This document shows positions 1 through 8,190 of a stretch of DNA of 46,336 nucleotides, piece after piece; the first letter of the stretch is position 1, and every line of letters starts with the position of its first letter. The notes under the pieces were generated by a model. That model was not told where the DNA came from. It searched no databases and was given only the letters and a program-made list of their open reading frames with translations. The translations under genes were made by a program, and so were the position numbers. The stretch spans positions 1 through 46,336 of the forward strand of contig JABFXY010000089.1 in the NCBI GenBank assembly GCA_013361525.1. The letters run 5' to 3'. The stretch comes from Polyangiaceae bacterium (GTDB lineage Bacteria > Myxococcota_A > Polyangia > Polyangiales > Polyangiaceae).

Positions 1-112
1 CCTCGCGAGCCCGGACGGCGGCGCGAACGACGCCAACGGGCGGCGGTGCGCGAACGTGATGAGACCGGCGACGGTGCCGAGCGCTGAGGCTCTCGCGCGA
101 TCGTCTCGTCGA

Positions 113-2386
113 TTACACACTACGGATCAGCGGAATCTCGCGTATCCGCTTCCCCGTCAGCGCGAACACGGCATTGGCGAGCGCTGCCCCCACCGGTGGA
201 ACGCCCGGCTCGCCGACGCCGCCGGGAGGCGAAACGCTCGGGACGATGTCGACGTGGATCTTGCGTGGCACCTGCGCGATCCGCGCGATCTTCGCGTCGC
301 GAAAATTGGATTGTTCGGCGACGCCGTTTCTCATCGTGATGCCGCCGAAGAGCGCATTGCTGATGCCCATCACGACGGCCCCCTCCATCTGCGAGGCGAC
401 GCGATCGCGGTTCACGATGGCCCCCGGATCCATCGAGATCCAAGCCTCCTCGACGCGAACCTTGTGAATCGGGTCCTCGACGACGTGGAGCACGACGGCG
501 GTGTACGAGACGAAACTGCGATGCGCGGCGAGGCCCAATGCACGGCCCGACTGTTTCCGCTCGTCCCAGCGCGCCGACTTGGTGACGCGCTCGATTACAT
601 TTCGTAGGCGACCTGCGTCGACGGGGTGCCGCTCGAGGGATTCGCCGTAGTTGGCGAGCTCGGTGACGCCGAGGTCTTTGAGGCCGAGCGTGCGCGCAGG
701 TCCGATGATCTCGAGCCAAACGTCACGCGGGTCCGCCTTCTTTGCGTGTGCAATCTCGTCGATGAAAGACCCAGCCGAGAACGCATGAAAGATGTTGTAG
801 ACGGAGCGATACCACCCGATGCGCACGTGCGCGTCTGCGGGACACGCTTCCGATTGCACGTTCGGCACGTCCAGCGCGAGATCCAGCACCCCCTGCTGCA
901 AGTCGCGAATCGAGGGGATGCCTTGCGCACCGAACGTCGTGGCAATGGGCGGAAAGGCCGTCCGCTGATGCCACGCGACGACTTTGCCTGTGCCGTCGAG
1001 TGCGGCGCGAAGCCGCTGCGCGTTCGTCGTGTTGTAGTAGTCGTGACGAACATCGTCTTCTCGCGTCCATTGCACACGAACGGGTGCGCCCGCGGCCCGC
1101 GACAAGAACGCTGCCTCGGATGCAAAATCCGCCTTCGACTTACGGCCGAATCCACCGCCGAGCAGCGTGACGTGCACGGTCACCTTGTCGTCCGCGATGC
1201 CGAGAACGCGCGCGCACTCTTGCATCGCAGCTTGCGGGTGTTGGGTCGGTGCCCACACTTCACATTTGCCGTCCTTGAAATCCGCGACCGCGACCGGCGG
1301 CTCCATCGGTAGGTGGGCGAGGTGCGGGACCACGTATTCGGCCTCGACGACGCTGTTCGCCGTCTTGAACGCGGCTTCGACGTCGCCGAGGCTTCGCATC
1401 GTCTTGCCCGGCGCGCGGACAGCCTGAAGCATCGTCTCTTTGAAGGCAACGGAGTCGTAGGTCGCGTTCGGCCCGTCGTCCCAGGTGATATCGAGCGCCG
1501 CACGCCCGCGCATCGCAGACCACGTATTGTCCGCGATGACGGCAATCCCTCCCCAAGGCTGAAACCCATAAGGCGGCTTGGGGGTCGGCATCTCGACGAC
1601 TTTGCGGACGCCTGGAATGGCCAGCGCGCGCGTCGCGTCGAAACGGCTCGGCTTACCGCCCACGACGGGCGGTCGAGCGACCACCGCGATGAGCATTCCG
1701 TCGAGCTTCACGTCGGCCCCGAACCGCGCCGTGCCGCGCACAATCGACGCTCCATCGAGGAGCGGCAGGCTCGGGCGCGCGATATTCACCAGCGAGCTGC
1801 GCGGCCGAAGAACGATGGTGTCAGGTTTGGGCACCGGCAGCTTCCCTGCTGCGGCGGCCAGCTCGCCGAACCCGAGGGAGCGCTTCGTCGCGACGTGAAC
1901 GACCGCATGGTCCTTCGCCTCGCACGTCTCCGGTTTGACCTTCCACTTCGCGGCCGCCGCCGAAATCAGCATCATGCGCGCGGCTGCACCGGCATGGCGC
2001 GACGTCTCTTCGAATCTGCGAATGCTCGTCGAACCGTCGGTGTTCTGATCGCCGTATTTCTTGTCACCGTCCGCTTGCCGAACGACGACCCGCGAAAGCG
2101 ACGCACCGAGCTCGTCGGCGATGAGGACCGGCTGCGAGCTCCGAATGCCCTGCCCCATCTCGGAGCGAGGGCACGTAATGGTGACGATGCCGTCCTCGGC
2201 GACATGGACGAGCACGTTCGGTGCGAGCCCTTTGCGGCGGTCCTCGAGCGCCTCCGGCGCGACGGACGGACCACGGCTCGCGTCGTCGGCGAACACATCT
2301 CGCGTCACGACCCCGATCGCGAGCCCGCCGAATGCGCCGCTCAACGCGACGAGGAAAGAACGTCGCCCCAGCTCTTCGGGCGTCAC
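113..2386 (-). CDS. Molybdopterin-binding subunit of xanthine dehydrogenase-family oxidoreductase (IorB/aldehyde oxidase type)
   Basis: This is the large catalytic subunit (757 aa) of an isoquinoline 1-oxidoreductase/aldehyde dehydrogenase-type molybdenum hydroxylase. It hydroxylates or oxidises N-heterocycles or aldehydes at a molybdopterin cytosine dinucleotide centre. The N terminus has a twin-arginine signal (GRRSFLVALSG), so Tat export is likely. Visible family motifs are CPRSEMGQGIRSS, LLGGGFGRKSKADF and, near the C terminus, GGVGEPGVPPVGAALANA with the conserved active-site Glu. The GTG at 2386 is chosen because it overlaps the stop of the upstream [2Fe-2S] gene as GTGA; a longer reading to 2458 would run into that gene. 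Last gene of a three-gene operon. Substrate cannot be told from sequence. Confidence 0.93.
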   Translation of the reverse strand: MTPEELGRRSFLVALSGAFGGLAIGVVTRDVFADDASRGPSVAPEALEDRRKGLAPNVLVHVAEDGIVTITCPRSEMGQGIRSSQPVLIADELGASLSRVVVRQADGDKKYGDQNTDGSTSIRRFEETSRHAGAAARMMLISAAAAKWKVKPETCEAKDHAVVHVATKRSLGFGELAAAAGKLPVPKPDTIVLRPRSSLVNIARPSLPLLDGASIVRGTARFGADVKLDGMLIAVVARPPVVGGKPSRFDATRALAIPGVRKVVEMPTPKPPYGFQPWGGIAVIADNTWSAMRGRAALDITWDDGPNATYDSVAFKETMLQAVRAPGKTMRSLGDVEAAFKTANSVVEAEYVVPHLAHLPMEPPVAVADFKDGKCEVWAPTQHPQAAMQECARVLGIADDKVTVHVTLLGGGFGRKSKADFASEAAFLSRAAGAPVRVQWTREDDVRHDYYNTTNAQRLRAALDGTGKVVAWHQRTAFPPIATTFGAQGIPSIRDLQQGVLDLALDVPNVQSEACPADAHVRIGWYRSVYNIFHAFSAGSFIDEIAHAKKADPRDVWLEIIGPARTLGLKDLGVTELANYGESLERHPVDAGRLRNVIERVTKSARWDERKQSGRALGLAAHRSFVSYTAVVLHVVEDPIHKVRVEEAWISMDPGAIVNRDRVASQMEGAVVMGISNALFGGITMRNGVAEQSNFRDAKIARIAQVPRKIHVDIVPSVSPPGGVGEPGVPPVGAALANAVFALTGKRIREIPLIRSV

Positions 2387-2850
2387 GGCGTTCCCTCCGG
2401 GGTGCCGGCAGCCTTCTTGATCGCCGCGCGGATCCGCCCGTACGTCCCGCACCGGCAAAGATTACCGCCCATCGATTGATCGATCTCCTCGTCGGTCGGC
2501 TTCGGCTTCGCCTTCAAGAGCGCGGCCGCAGTCATGATTTGACCGGCCTGGCAAAAACCGCATTGCGGGACACCGAGCTCGACCCATGCGGTTTGCAGCG
2601 GGTGTGTCCCGTTCGGGGAGAGCCCCTCGATCGTCGTCACGTCTTTGCCCTCCGCGCGACGAACGGGTGTGACGCAGGACCGAACGACGTGACCGTCGAG
2701 GTGAACCGAGCACGCGCCGCAGAGCGCTTGGCCACACCCGTATTTCGTCCCGGTGAGCCCGAGCACGTCGCGTAGAGCCCATAGCAAAGGCATCTCGGGA
2801 TCGACGTCGAGATCGCGCTCGGTGCCGTTGACGCGCAGCTTTACGCTCAT
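2383..2850 (-). CDS. [2Fe-2S]-binding subunit of the molybdenum hydroxylase (IorA/CoxS type)
   Basis: Small iron-sulfur subunit, 155 aa, the usual size for this family. The N-terminal plant-ferredoxin-like cluster ligands are C39, C44, C47 and C59 (motif CGQALCGAC). The second, helical-domain cluster uses C97, C100, C132 and C134 (CGFCQAG and CRCGTYGR). It relays electrons from the molybdopterin centre of the downstream subunit to the cytochrome encoded just upstream. The ATG at 2850 overlaps the cytochrome gene stop (ATGA) and its own stop overlaps the large-subunit start (GTGA), so the three genes look translationally coupled. Confidence 0.95.
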   Translation of the reverse strand: MSVKLRVNGTERDLDVDPEMPLLWALRDVLGLTGTKYGCGQALCGACSVHLDGHVVRSCVTPVRRAEGKDVTTIEGLSPNGTHPLQTAWVELGVPQCGFCQAGQIMTAAALLKAKPKPTDEEIDQSMGGNLCRCGTYGRIRAAIKKAAGTPEGTP

Positions 2851-3488
2851 CGCTTCGCCTCCTCGTCGGGACATTCGGCGCCCGACTCGACCCAAGCCGC
2901 GACGAGCGCACCGAATTGTTTTTGGGTGCCCGGTGCAGGCTCGCGCCCGACGCCGGGGGCCCAACCCCACGCGACGAGCTCGTCGTGCGCGCTGTGCTCG
3001 ACAATTTGCTGGAGCGTCTTTCCGCCGTTGCGTTTCGAATCCTTCAATTGGGCGCAAACCTCGGCGCGCGTCTTTCCCACCCACGCCATTTCGATCGGCG
3101 CGAGCGCCCATTTGGGCGCCCCGGGGACGCGCGCGAGATCCTGATTTCGATCTTGGTGGCAGCTCGTGCACTCCATACCGACGACCCCGTGGCCCTCCGG
3201 CCCTCGAATCGCCGGTGGGTCGTGTCGCTCGAGGTTCATCCCTTGGAAAGGTGCGTCGCCGTTCGGATGGCAATTCACGCACCGCGGGTGGGAAAGGACG
3301 CGGCTCGCCTCGACGAACAGCGCACGAGATCGGTCGGTCCGATCCTCGATGTGATCGAAGTCCGATGGAGCGCGCAGCTCGTTCGGAGCGACCGGTCGCA
3401 GCGCGACGGGCGCTCCCGTCGATGCCGAACAGGCCATCGCGACGAGCAGCCCACCGAGCAGGAGGTGGAGAGGGCCTCGCGTTCGCAA
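2847..3488 (-). CDS. Diheme c-type cytochrome lipoprotein, electron acceptor of the molybdenum hydroxylase
   Basis: A protein of about 213 aa with two heme c sites, CVNCH (C70-H74) and CTSCH (C107-H111). The proposed TTG start gives a short lipoprotein signal (LHLLLGGLLVAMAC, lipid Cys at about 20), placing it outside the cytoplasmic membrane. Known three-subunit enzymes of this type (Mo subunit, Fe-S subunit, cytochrome) pass electrons through the cytochrome to the respiratory chain; the operon order supports that role here. The start is uncertain: no clear Shine-Dalgarno, and the frame stays open to 3869 through the decayed dehydroquinate-synthase relic, which is not part of this protein. 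Confidence 0.8.
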   Translation of the reverse strand: MRTRGPLHLLLGGLLVAMACSASTGAPVALRPVAPNELRAPSDFDHIEDRTDRSRALFVEASRVLSHPRCVNCHPNGDAPFQGMNLERHDPPAIRGPEGHGVVGMECTSCHQDRNQDLARVPGAPKWALAPIEMAWVGKTRAEVCAQLKDSKRNGGKTLQQIVEHSAHDELVAWGWAPGVGREPAPGTQKQFGALVAAWVESGAECPDEEAKR

Positions 3489-3644
3489 CGAAGCGCAGTG
3501 TAGTCGGCCGTCACGTTGTGGCGAGGGGCGCGCGCGCGCGACCGGTGTCCACCGATCGCGACGCAAAGATGCCTCACGCCATTTGCCCGCAATCGCATCT
3601 CGATGAGGCGAAGCTGCCGAGAGCCGACTCCCTACCGCGCCCTG

Positions 3645-3935
3645 CGCCGCAGAAACCTCGATCGCGGCCGCCACCCGGTCCTCATCCATCTCGTGGACGT
3701 CGACGACGGTCCCCGGCTCGCGAACGAGCGGAATGGTCAGCTCGCCGCCCAGGTGCTCGCGGAACTCTTGAAGCCCAGCGAGGACGAGCAGAGCGCCATG
3801 CCGATCGCGACCTCCTCCCCGTGGCGCATTGAGTGGTTCGTCATCGACTCGAGCTTGTGAGCCGACCAATGGCCATAGTCGAGCGGACGTGAGCAGGGTG
3901 CTTGCGGCACACGTGATGCTTTCGATTCGCGGCCT
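3645..3935 (-). pseudogene. Relic of a 3-dehydroquinate synthase / sugar-phosphate cyclase gene
   Basis: The minus strand carries conserved fragments of the DHQS/EEVS cyclase family in two frames. One frame (about 3935-3790) reads RPLDYGHWSAHKLES and then MRHGEEVAIGMAL, the metal-ligand region of the family. A second frame (about 3790-3645) reads LAGLQEFREHLGGELTI and VDVHEMDEDRVAAAIE, typical of the C terminus. The stretch of roughly 80-100 residues that normally lies between them is missing, and the N-terminal NAD-binding half is absent. A frameshift plus deletions explain the pattern. It fills the gap between the cytochrome gene and the diheme lipoprotein. Boundaries are approximate. Confidence 0.65.
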
Positions 3936-3961
3936 TCCGAATGGCTGCGAAAGGAGCCGTC

Positions 3962-5458
3962 ATGGATGCCCGAGACTCGAAGCCCTCAACTGAGCGGAGG
4001 CCGACGCTCTTCCACCTCGCGACGACCGGTGCTTTGGCTGCTGCGGCGATCTTCGCGATGGTGGACTGCGGCGATAACGGCGATGACGACGGCGGCAGCA
4101 ACAACGGGAACGCGACGGCCAACGGTGGGTCGAATTGTCCCCCGAGCACGACCAACGGCACGGGCGGCTCACCTTCGACGGGCGGCAGCGCCGCGGCGGG
4201 CGGTGCGGCACAAGGAGGAGCGGGAGGCGCGCAAGCCGACGCGTTCATCCAACAAGTCCAAGTGAGGCTCGATGCGGGCCGTGAGACGTTCCGGTACGAC
4301 ACATTCGGCGACGAGGCTTTTTGGGGCGGAGAGCTGCGGCTCCACGACGCCATCAAGGGTGAGACACTGGGTGGCGTCGGCCCGGGAGTAAGCCCGACCA
4401 CGGCGATCGAGCTCGGATTGAAGGTCGATCAGGACGCGCTCCCGACGGATATCGTGACAGGCATCGAGAACGGGACGATTGATCTGAGCGGTCCCGCGAC
4501 GACCATCGCCCTCCTCCAACTGAATGCCGTCGTCGGTGTGACCGGCTTCTTCGACGCTGACGGCGACCTCACCTCGATGGGCATTCAGTGTGCGCTCTGC
4601 CATTCCACGGTCGACGAAGCATTCGCCCCCGGGATCGGCCACAGATTGGATGGCTGGCCCAATCGTGACCTCAACGTCGGCGCCATCATCGCTGCCGCCC
4701 CCGACCTGAGCGCCTTCACCGATCTACTCGGCGTGGATGACGCGACCGTGCGCACCGTCCTCGACAGCTGGGGCGCCGGGAAGTTCGACGCCGAGCTCAT
4801 CCTCGACGGAAAGGCCTTTCGACCGGACGGAGGAACCGCGGCGACCCTGATGCCGCCCGCGTTCGGTCAGTCGGGCGTCAATCTGCACACGTATAGCGGC
4901 TGGGGCTCCACCACCCATTGGAACGGGTTCGTCGCGAACCTCGAAATGCATGGCAAAGGCACGTTTTACGATCCGCGTCTCGACGACCCGGACAAATTCC
5001 CGATCGCGGCCGCGAACCAACTCGGGCACATCAAAGCCGACGAAGACCTCGTCTCGGGCAAGCTGGCGGACCTGCACCTCTACCAGCTGGCGCTGGCGGT
5101 CCCCACGCCGCCCACCAACCATTTCGACTCCGTACAAGCGATGCAGGGCGCATCGCTCTTCATCGGGAAGGCCCAGTGCGCCAACTGCCATGTACCGCCG
5201 CTATTCACGGAGCCCGGTTGGAACATGCATACAGCCGAAGAGATCGGCATCGACGATTTTCAGGCGACCCGCGCGCCCGACAATCGCTACCGCACGACCT
5301 CGCTGCGCGCGCTCTTCGTCCGCGAAAAGGGCGGCTTCTATCATGATGGCCGATTCCCGACGTACGCCGACGTCATCGACCATTACGACACCTTTTTCAA
5401 CTTGCAGCTGACCGCCGACGAGAAGCTGGCACTGGCCGAATATCTGAAGTCGCTTTGA
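3962..5458 (+). CDS. Diheme cytochrome c peroxidase-like lipoprotein
   Basis: A 498-aa exported protein with a hydrophobic N terminus ending in FAMVDC (probable lipobox) followed by a low-complexity Asp/Gly/Asn/Ser/Thr linker typical of this genome. Two heme c motifs are visible, CALCH (C210-H214) and CANCH (C406-H410). The C-terminal third (TSLRALFVREKGGFYHDGRF, then YADVIDHYD) resembles the second domain of the MauG/cytochrome c peroxidase superfamily. The 190-residue spacing between hemes is longer than in classical CcpA. The ATG at 3962 has AAAGGAG a few bases upstream. Substrate unknown: peroxide reduction or oxidation of a partner are both possible. A strong hairpin follows the gene. 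Confidence 0.8.
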   Translation: MDARDSKPSTERRPTLFHLATTGALAAAAIFAMVDCGDNGDDDGGSNNGNATANGGSNCPPSTTNGTGGSPSTGGSAAAGGAAQGGAGGAQADAFIQQVQVRLDAGRETFRYDTFGDEAFWGGELRLHDAIKGETLGGVGPGVSPTTAIELGLKVDQDALPTDIVTGIENGTIDLSGPATTIALLQLNAVVGVTGFFDADGDLTSMGIQCALCHSTVDEAFAPGIGHRLDGWPNRDLNVGAIIAAAPDLSAFTDLLGVDDATVRTVLDSWGAGKFDAELILDGKAFRPDGGTAATLMPPAFGQSGVNLHTYSGWGSTTHWNGFVANLEMHGKGTFYDPRLDDPDKFPIAAANQLGHIKADEDLVSGKLADLHLYQLALAVPTPPTNHFDSVQAMQGASLFIGKAQCANCHVPPLFTEPGWNMHTAEEIGIDDFQATRAPDNRYRTTSLRALFVREKGGFYHDGRFPTYADVIDHYDTFFNLQLTADEKLALAEYLKSL

Positions 5459-5470
5459 GCGACACGCCGT

Positions 5471-5499
5471 ACCGACCGCGGGCGCGTCCCGCGGTCGGT
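5471..5499. terminator. GC-rich hairpin after the diheme cytochrome gene
   Basis: A perfect 12-bp inverted repeat (ACCGACCGCGGG / CCCGCGGTCGGT) with a 5-nt loop lies 13 bases after the stop at 5458. It lacks a T-run, so it may be a GC-rich terminator or an RNA-stabilising hairpin rather than a classical Rho-independent terminator. Confidence 0.5.
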
Positions 5500-5585
5500 G
5501 TGGCAACTCCCCCCATTGCGCTGGCAGCTCAACGGCTAGCTTGGTGAGGCCGTTGGCGCTGCATCAGCAAAAGGGAGACACGGTG

Positions 5586-6353
5586 ATGACCAAGCACAAG
5601 ACCGGGACCCGTGAAGAGTGGCTCGCAGCCCGGCTGGAGCTGCTGAAGGCCGAGAAGGAGCTGACGCATCGAGGCGACGAGGTCGCGCAGCAGCGGCAGG
5701 CGTTGCCCTGGGTGCGGGTCGACAAACCGTATCGATTCGAGACGGAGGAGGGCGGCGCTTCTCTCCAAGACCTCTTCCGAGGGCGCTCGCAACTGCTCGT
5801 CTATCACTTCATGTTCGGCCCCGACTACACCGCGGGCTGCCCATCCTGTTCGGCGATCGCGGACGGCTACGACGGGTTCGTTACGCACCTAGCTCACCAC
5901 GACGTCATGCTCTGGACCGTCTCGCGTGCTCCGCTCGCGAAGCTGCGGTCGTACAAACAGCGAATGGGTTGGACGTTCCCCTGGGCATCCTCGGTCGGGG
6001 GCGATTTCAATTTCGACTTCAACGTCGCGTTCCACGAAGAGCAGCAGCGCAAAGGCGGCATCGAATACAATTACCGGCGCGAGCCCCCGCTCGATCCGCG
6101 CGCGGGCGACGGGAACGGCCCTGAGGACCAGTTCGCGTCCATGTGCGGAACGGACGCGGCTACCTATACGCGTGACCGGCCCGGCCTGAGCGCGTTCACC
6201 GTCGACGACGGCGTCGTCTACCACACCTATTCCGCGTACGCGCGCGGGGTCGATTCCCTCTGGGGTATGTACCAGTGGCTCGACCGCGCGCCGAAGGGGC
6301 GCAACGAGAGCGGCGTCTGGTGGAAGCGCCACGACGAGTACGACAAGCGATGA
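5586..6353 (+). CDS. DUF899 family thioredoxin-like protein
   Basis: A 255-aa cytoplasmic protein matching the DUF899 family. Characteristic stretches are EEWLAARLELLKAEKELTHR at the N terminus, LLVYHFMFGPDY followed by a CPSCS motif, and WTFPWASSVGGDFNFDF. The fold is thioredoxin/AhpC-like; the two cysteines in CPSCS sit where the redox-active site is expected. Biochemical role is not established for the family. The ATG at 5586 follows an AAAGGGAGA ribosome site; a GTG directly before it (5583) is an alternative. Stands alone between the hairpin at 5471 and a convergent small gene. Confidence 0.88.
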   Translation: MTKHKTGTREEWLAARLELLKAEKELTHRGDEVAQQRQALPWVRVDKPYRFETEEGGASLQDLFRGRSQLLVYHFMFGPDYTAGCPSCSAIADGYDGFVTHLAHHDVMLWTVSRAPLAKLRSYKQRMGWTFPWASSVGGDFNFDFNVAFHEEQQRKGGIEYNYRREPPLDPRAGDGNGPEDQFASMCGTDAATYTRDRPGLSAFTVDDGVVYHTYSAYARGVDSLWGMYQWLDRAPKGRNESGVWWKRHDEYDKR

Positions 6354-6397
6354 AGGTGGGCGTCAGCGATCTCGAGCGCCGACGCACACGCTCAGTG

Positions 6398-6535
6398 CTA
6401 CTCATTGAAGAGGAAGAACATATACACAGCGAACAACGTGACGCCGATGAACGCGGCGATCATCGCCAAGTAGAGCACACGATTGTCCAGTCGCGGTTTC
6501 GACGAATGACCGCGAATACGTTCGGCCGGTATCAT
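6398..6535 (-). CDS. Small single-pass membrane protein (45 aa)
   Basis: A short ORF with a very good ribosome site (AAGGAG at 6541-6546, 5 bases from the ATG). The N-terminal part is charged (MIPAERIRGHSSKPRLDNR) and is followed by one transmembrane helix (VLYLAMIAAFIGVTLFAVYMFFLF) and NE at the C terminus. No cysteines and no signal cleavage site are seen, so it probably stays in the inner membrane with its N terminus inside. No family recognised. It is convergent with the DUF899 gene and upstream of no obvious partner. Confidence 0.7.
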   Translation of the reverse strand: MIPAERIRGHSSKPRLDNRVLYLAMIAAFIGVTLFAVYMFFLFNE

Positions 6536-6705
6536 GGTGTCTCCTTACGCGCTACCCAACAGATCACAGGCGGCAACTCTCGGGCCGCTTGGCTGGATCG
6601 GTTGCAGGACGCCCGACCTTCGCTCACGACGCACTCTCCCCCCTGCTCGCGGGTAAGACTCGCGACCGATCAGCCTCCGAGGGGCTCGGTAAGGTCGAAG
6701 GGTGG

Positions 6706-7044
6706 TCAGGCGCCCGAGCCGCCCTGAGGCCTCGGAGGCTTCGGCGGCGCGGGCTCCACGCCCTCGCGTCCGAGCAGCTTCAGGGCGGCACCACGCATCC
6801 CCGCCAGTCGTTGCAGCGCCGCACCGACATCTTCCGCCTTGGTCGCGACGGTGTCGCGAAGCTCGGCCTCCAGCTCACGCACCTTCGTCGCGAGCGCCCG
6901 CGCGTGGCGCGCGCGAACGCTGATGGTGCGCCCCGCGTATTCGTCCAAGACGCGCGCGAGCCGCCCCGCTTCGTCAGCGAATGCCTGGGGCGTGAGCGAC
7001 AGCCTCCGCGTCGTCTTCCTCGTCTTCGGAGCGTCATCCCTCAT
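6706..7044 (-). CDS. Hypothetical coiled-coil protein (112 aa)
   Basis: Predicted mostly helical: a basic N terminus (KTRKTTRRLSL), then about 60 residues with coiled-coil-like Ala/Leu/Glu/Arg spacing (ALATKVRELEAELRDTVATK), ending in a Pro/Gly-rich tail. No signal peptide or membrane segment. Family not recognised. It lies in the same orientation as the hemerythrin gene upstream (about 125 bp apart), so co-transcription is possible. Codon pattern fits a real gene, but there is no decisive homology. Confidence 0.5.
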   Translation of the reverse strand: MRDDAPKTRKTTRRLSLTPQAFADEAGRLARVLDEYAGRTISVRARHARALATKVRELEAELRDTVATKAEDVGAALQRLAGMRGAALKLLGREGVEPAPPKPPRPQGGSGA

Positions 7045-7169
7045 CCGGCCGCCCTCACACGCGCGTCAGGAGGTATAGCAGCGACCTCGGGGTGTGCACG
7101 CGACGCGGCGCAGCCCGCGTCGGTCACGGACGGGGCTCTTCGCAAATACAGCCACCTGCGCTCAACGGC

Positions 7170-7787
7170 TCAATGGTGCGTCCGCACGTGGCTGGTCTTG
7201 CCGTTCGTCGGATGTTTCGCGGTGCCCTTCTTCTTCGCCGCGGTGCGTTTCGGCGTCGGGCGCTCTCGCCCTTCATCGCGCTCGTCCTGCGGCGTCGTCC
7301 GCATCGAGCCCATGAGCACCTCGTGGAGGTTGTCGACGAGCGGTTGACGAAAGTCCTCGGCGACCACTTCCTCGAACTGCTGCTCCATGTCGTTGCCTAG
7401 CACGGCGAGCTGTTGCATCCCGAGCGCCTTTTCGACCTTGGGAAAGAACTCTTTTTCTTCTTCGTCGACGTGGTGCTCGACGGTCTCACGCAGGACCGTG
7501 AGGTAGTAGTCGAAGTCTTTCGTGTCCAAGTTCTGATTCGCGCGGAAGAGACAGAACTCGATGACGCCGTGCTCGACGAGGGATTCGCCGAGGATGTCGA
7601 CCAAACCGAGCGCCTCCTCGCACGCGGGGTAGAAGATCTCGCGTTCGATGGCGTCGTGCGCGACCAAGCTCGCAGCGAGCTGCTCGAACAAACGGCGTTT
7701 GTCGGCCTTGCCTTGCGCGCGCTCGACCTTGTCGAACAACTCCTTCACCTCATCGTGCTGCTTCTTCAACAGTTGGGTCGCCTTCAT
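7170..7787 (-). CDS. Hemerythrin HHE domain protein with basic tail
   Basis: A 205-aa protein. The first ~150 residues form a four-helix HHE domain with the expected histidines and acidic ligands: QHDEVKELF, VAHDAIEREIFYP, VEHGVIEF and VEHHVDEEEKEFFP. Such domains bind a diiron centre and are linked to oxygen, NO or oxidative-stress sensing or scavenging. The last ~45 residues are Lys/Arg/Thr-rich (PTPKRTAAKKKGTAKHP) and disordered. The ATG at 7787 has GAAGGAGA just upstream. Divergent from the DUF6496 gene, with about 135 bp of shared control region. Confidence 0.9.
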   Translation of the reverse strand: MKATQLLKKQHDEVKELFDKVERAQGKADKRRLFEQLAASLVAHDAIEREIFYPACEEALGLVDILGESLVEHGVIEFCLFRANQNLDTKDFDYYLTVLRETVEHHVDEEEKEFFPKVEKALGMQQLAVLGNDMEQQFEEVVAEDFRQPLVDNLHEVLMGSMRTTPQDERDEGRERPTPKRTAAKKKGTAKHPTNGKTSHVRTHH

Positions 7788-7922
7788 GCCGTCTCCTTCT
7801 CGAGGGTTCGCTTGGCGCGTTATGACGAGGCGCTGCAATCGCCGGGCCGTGCGTCGCACAGTGCCCTCGCAGGGCACGATCGTTGCCCGATCATCTTTCG
7901 GACCGCGGAAAAGGAGCTGTCA

Positions 7923-8183
7923 ATGGCAACGCGAAAGGGCTCGTCGCGAAAAGGCACGGGCAAACGCAAATATGGAAAGAAGGCTTCGAGCAAAGTCGAA
8001 AAGGCGATGCACGAGAAGAAGCGTGGCACCCTGAAGAGTGGCAAAAGCGGCAAAAAGGTGAAGAGTCGCAAACAGGCCATTGCCATAGGCTTGTCGGAGG
8101 CGCGCCGTTCCGGCGGAAAGGTTCCGAAAAAGAAGAGCTCGAGCTCCGGCCGGAAGAAGCGGTCCTCCGGGAAGAAGAGCTGA
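7923..8183 (+). CDS. DUF6496 family small basic protein
   Basis: An 86-aa, extremely Lys/Arg/Ser-rich protein. The core GTLKSGKSGKKVKSRKQAIA followed by IGLSEARRSGGKVPKKK is the signature of DUF6496, a family of small basic proteins. The high charge suggests nucleic-acid binding, but function is not established. The ATG at 7923 follows AAAAGGAG. It is divergent from the hemerythrin gene and convergent with the reductase gene that ends 8 bases after it. Confidence 0.88.
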   Translation: MATRKGSSRKGTGKRKYGKKASSKVEKAMHEKKRGTLKSGKSGKKVKSRKQAIAIGLSEARRSGGKVPKKKSSSSGRKKRSSGKKS

Positions 8184-8190
8184 AAACCCG

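Noticed and set aside
1..112. Window-edge sequence
   Set aside because: No start codon with ribosome site or recognisable protein fragment on either strand; too short to call.
1313..2479. Plus-strand open frame of 388 codons
   Set aside because: Antisense to the molybdopterin subunit, which has clear family motifs; the plus-strand product is Arg-rich with no domain.
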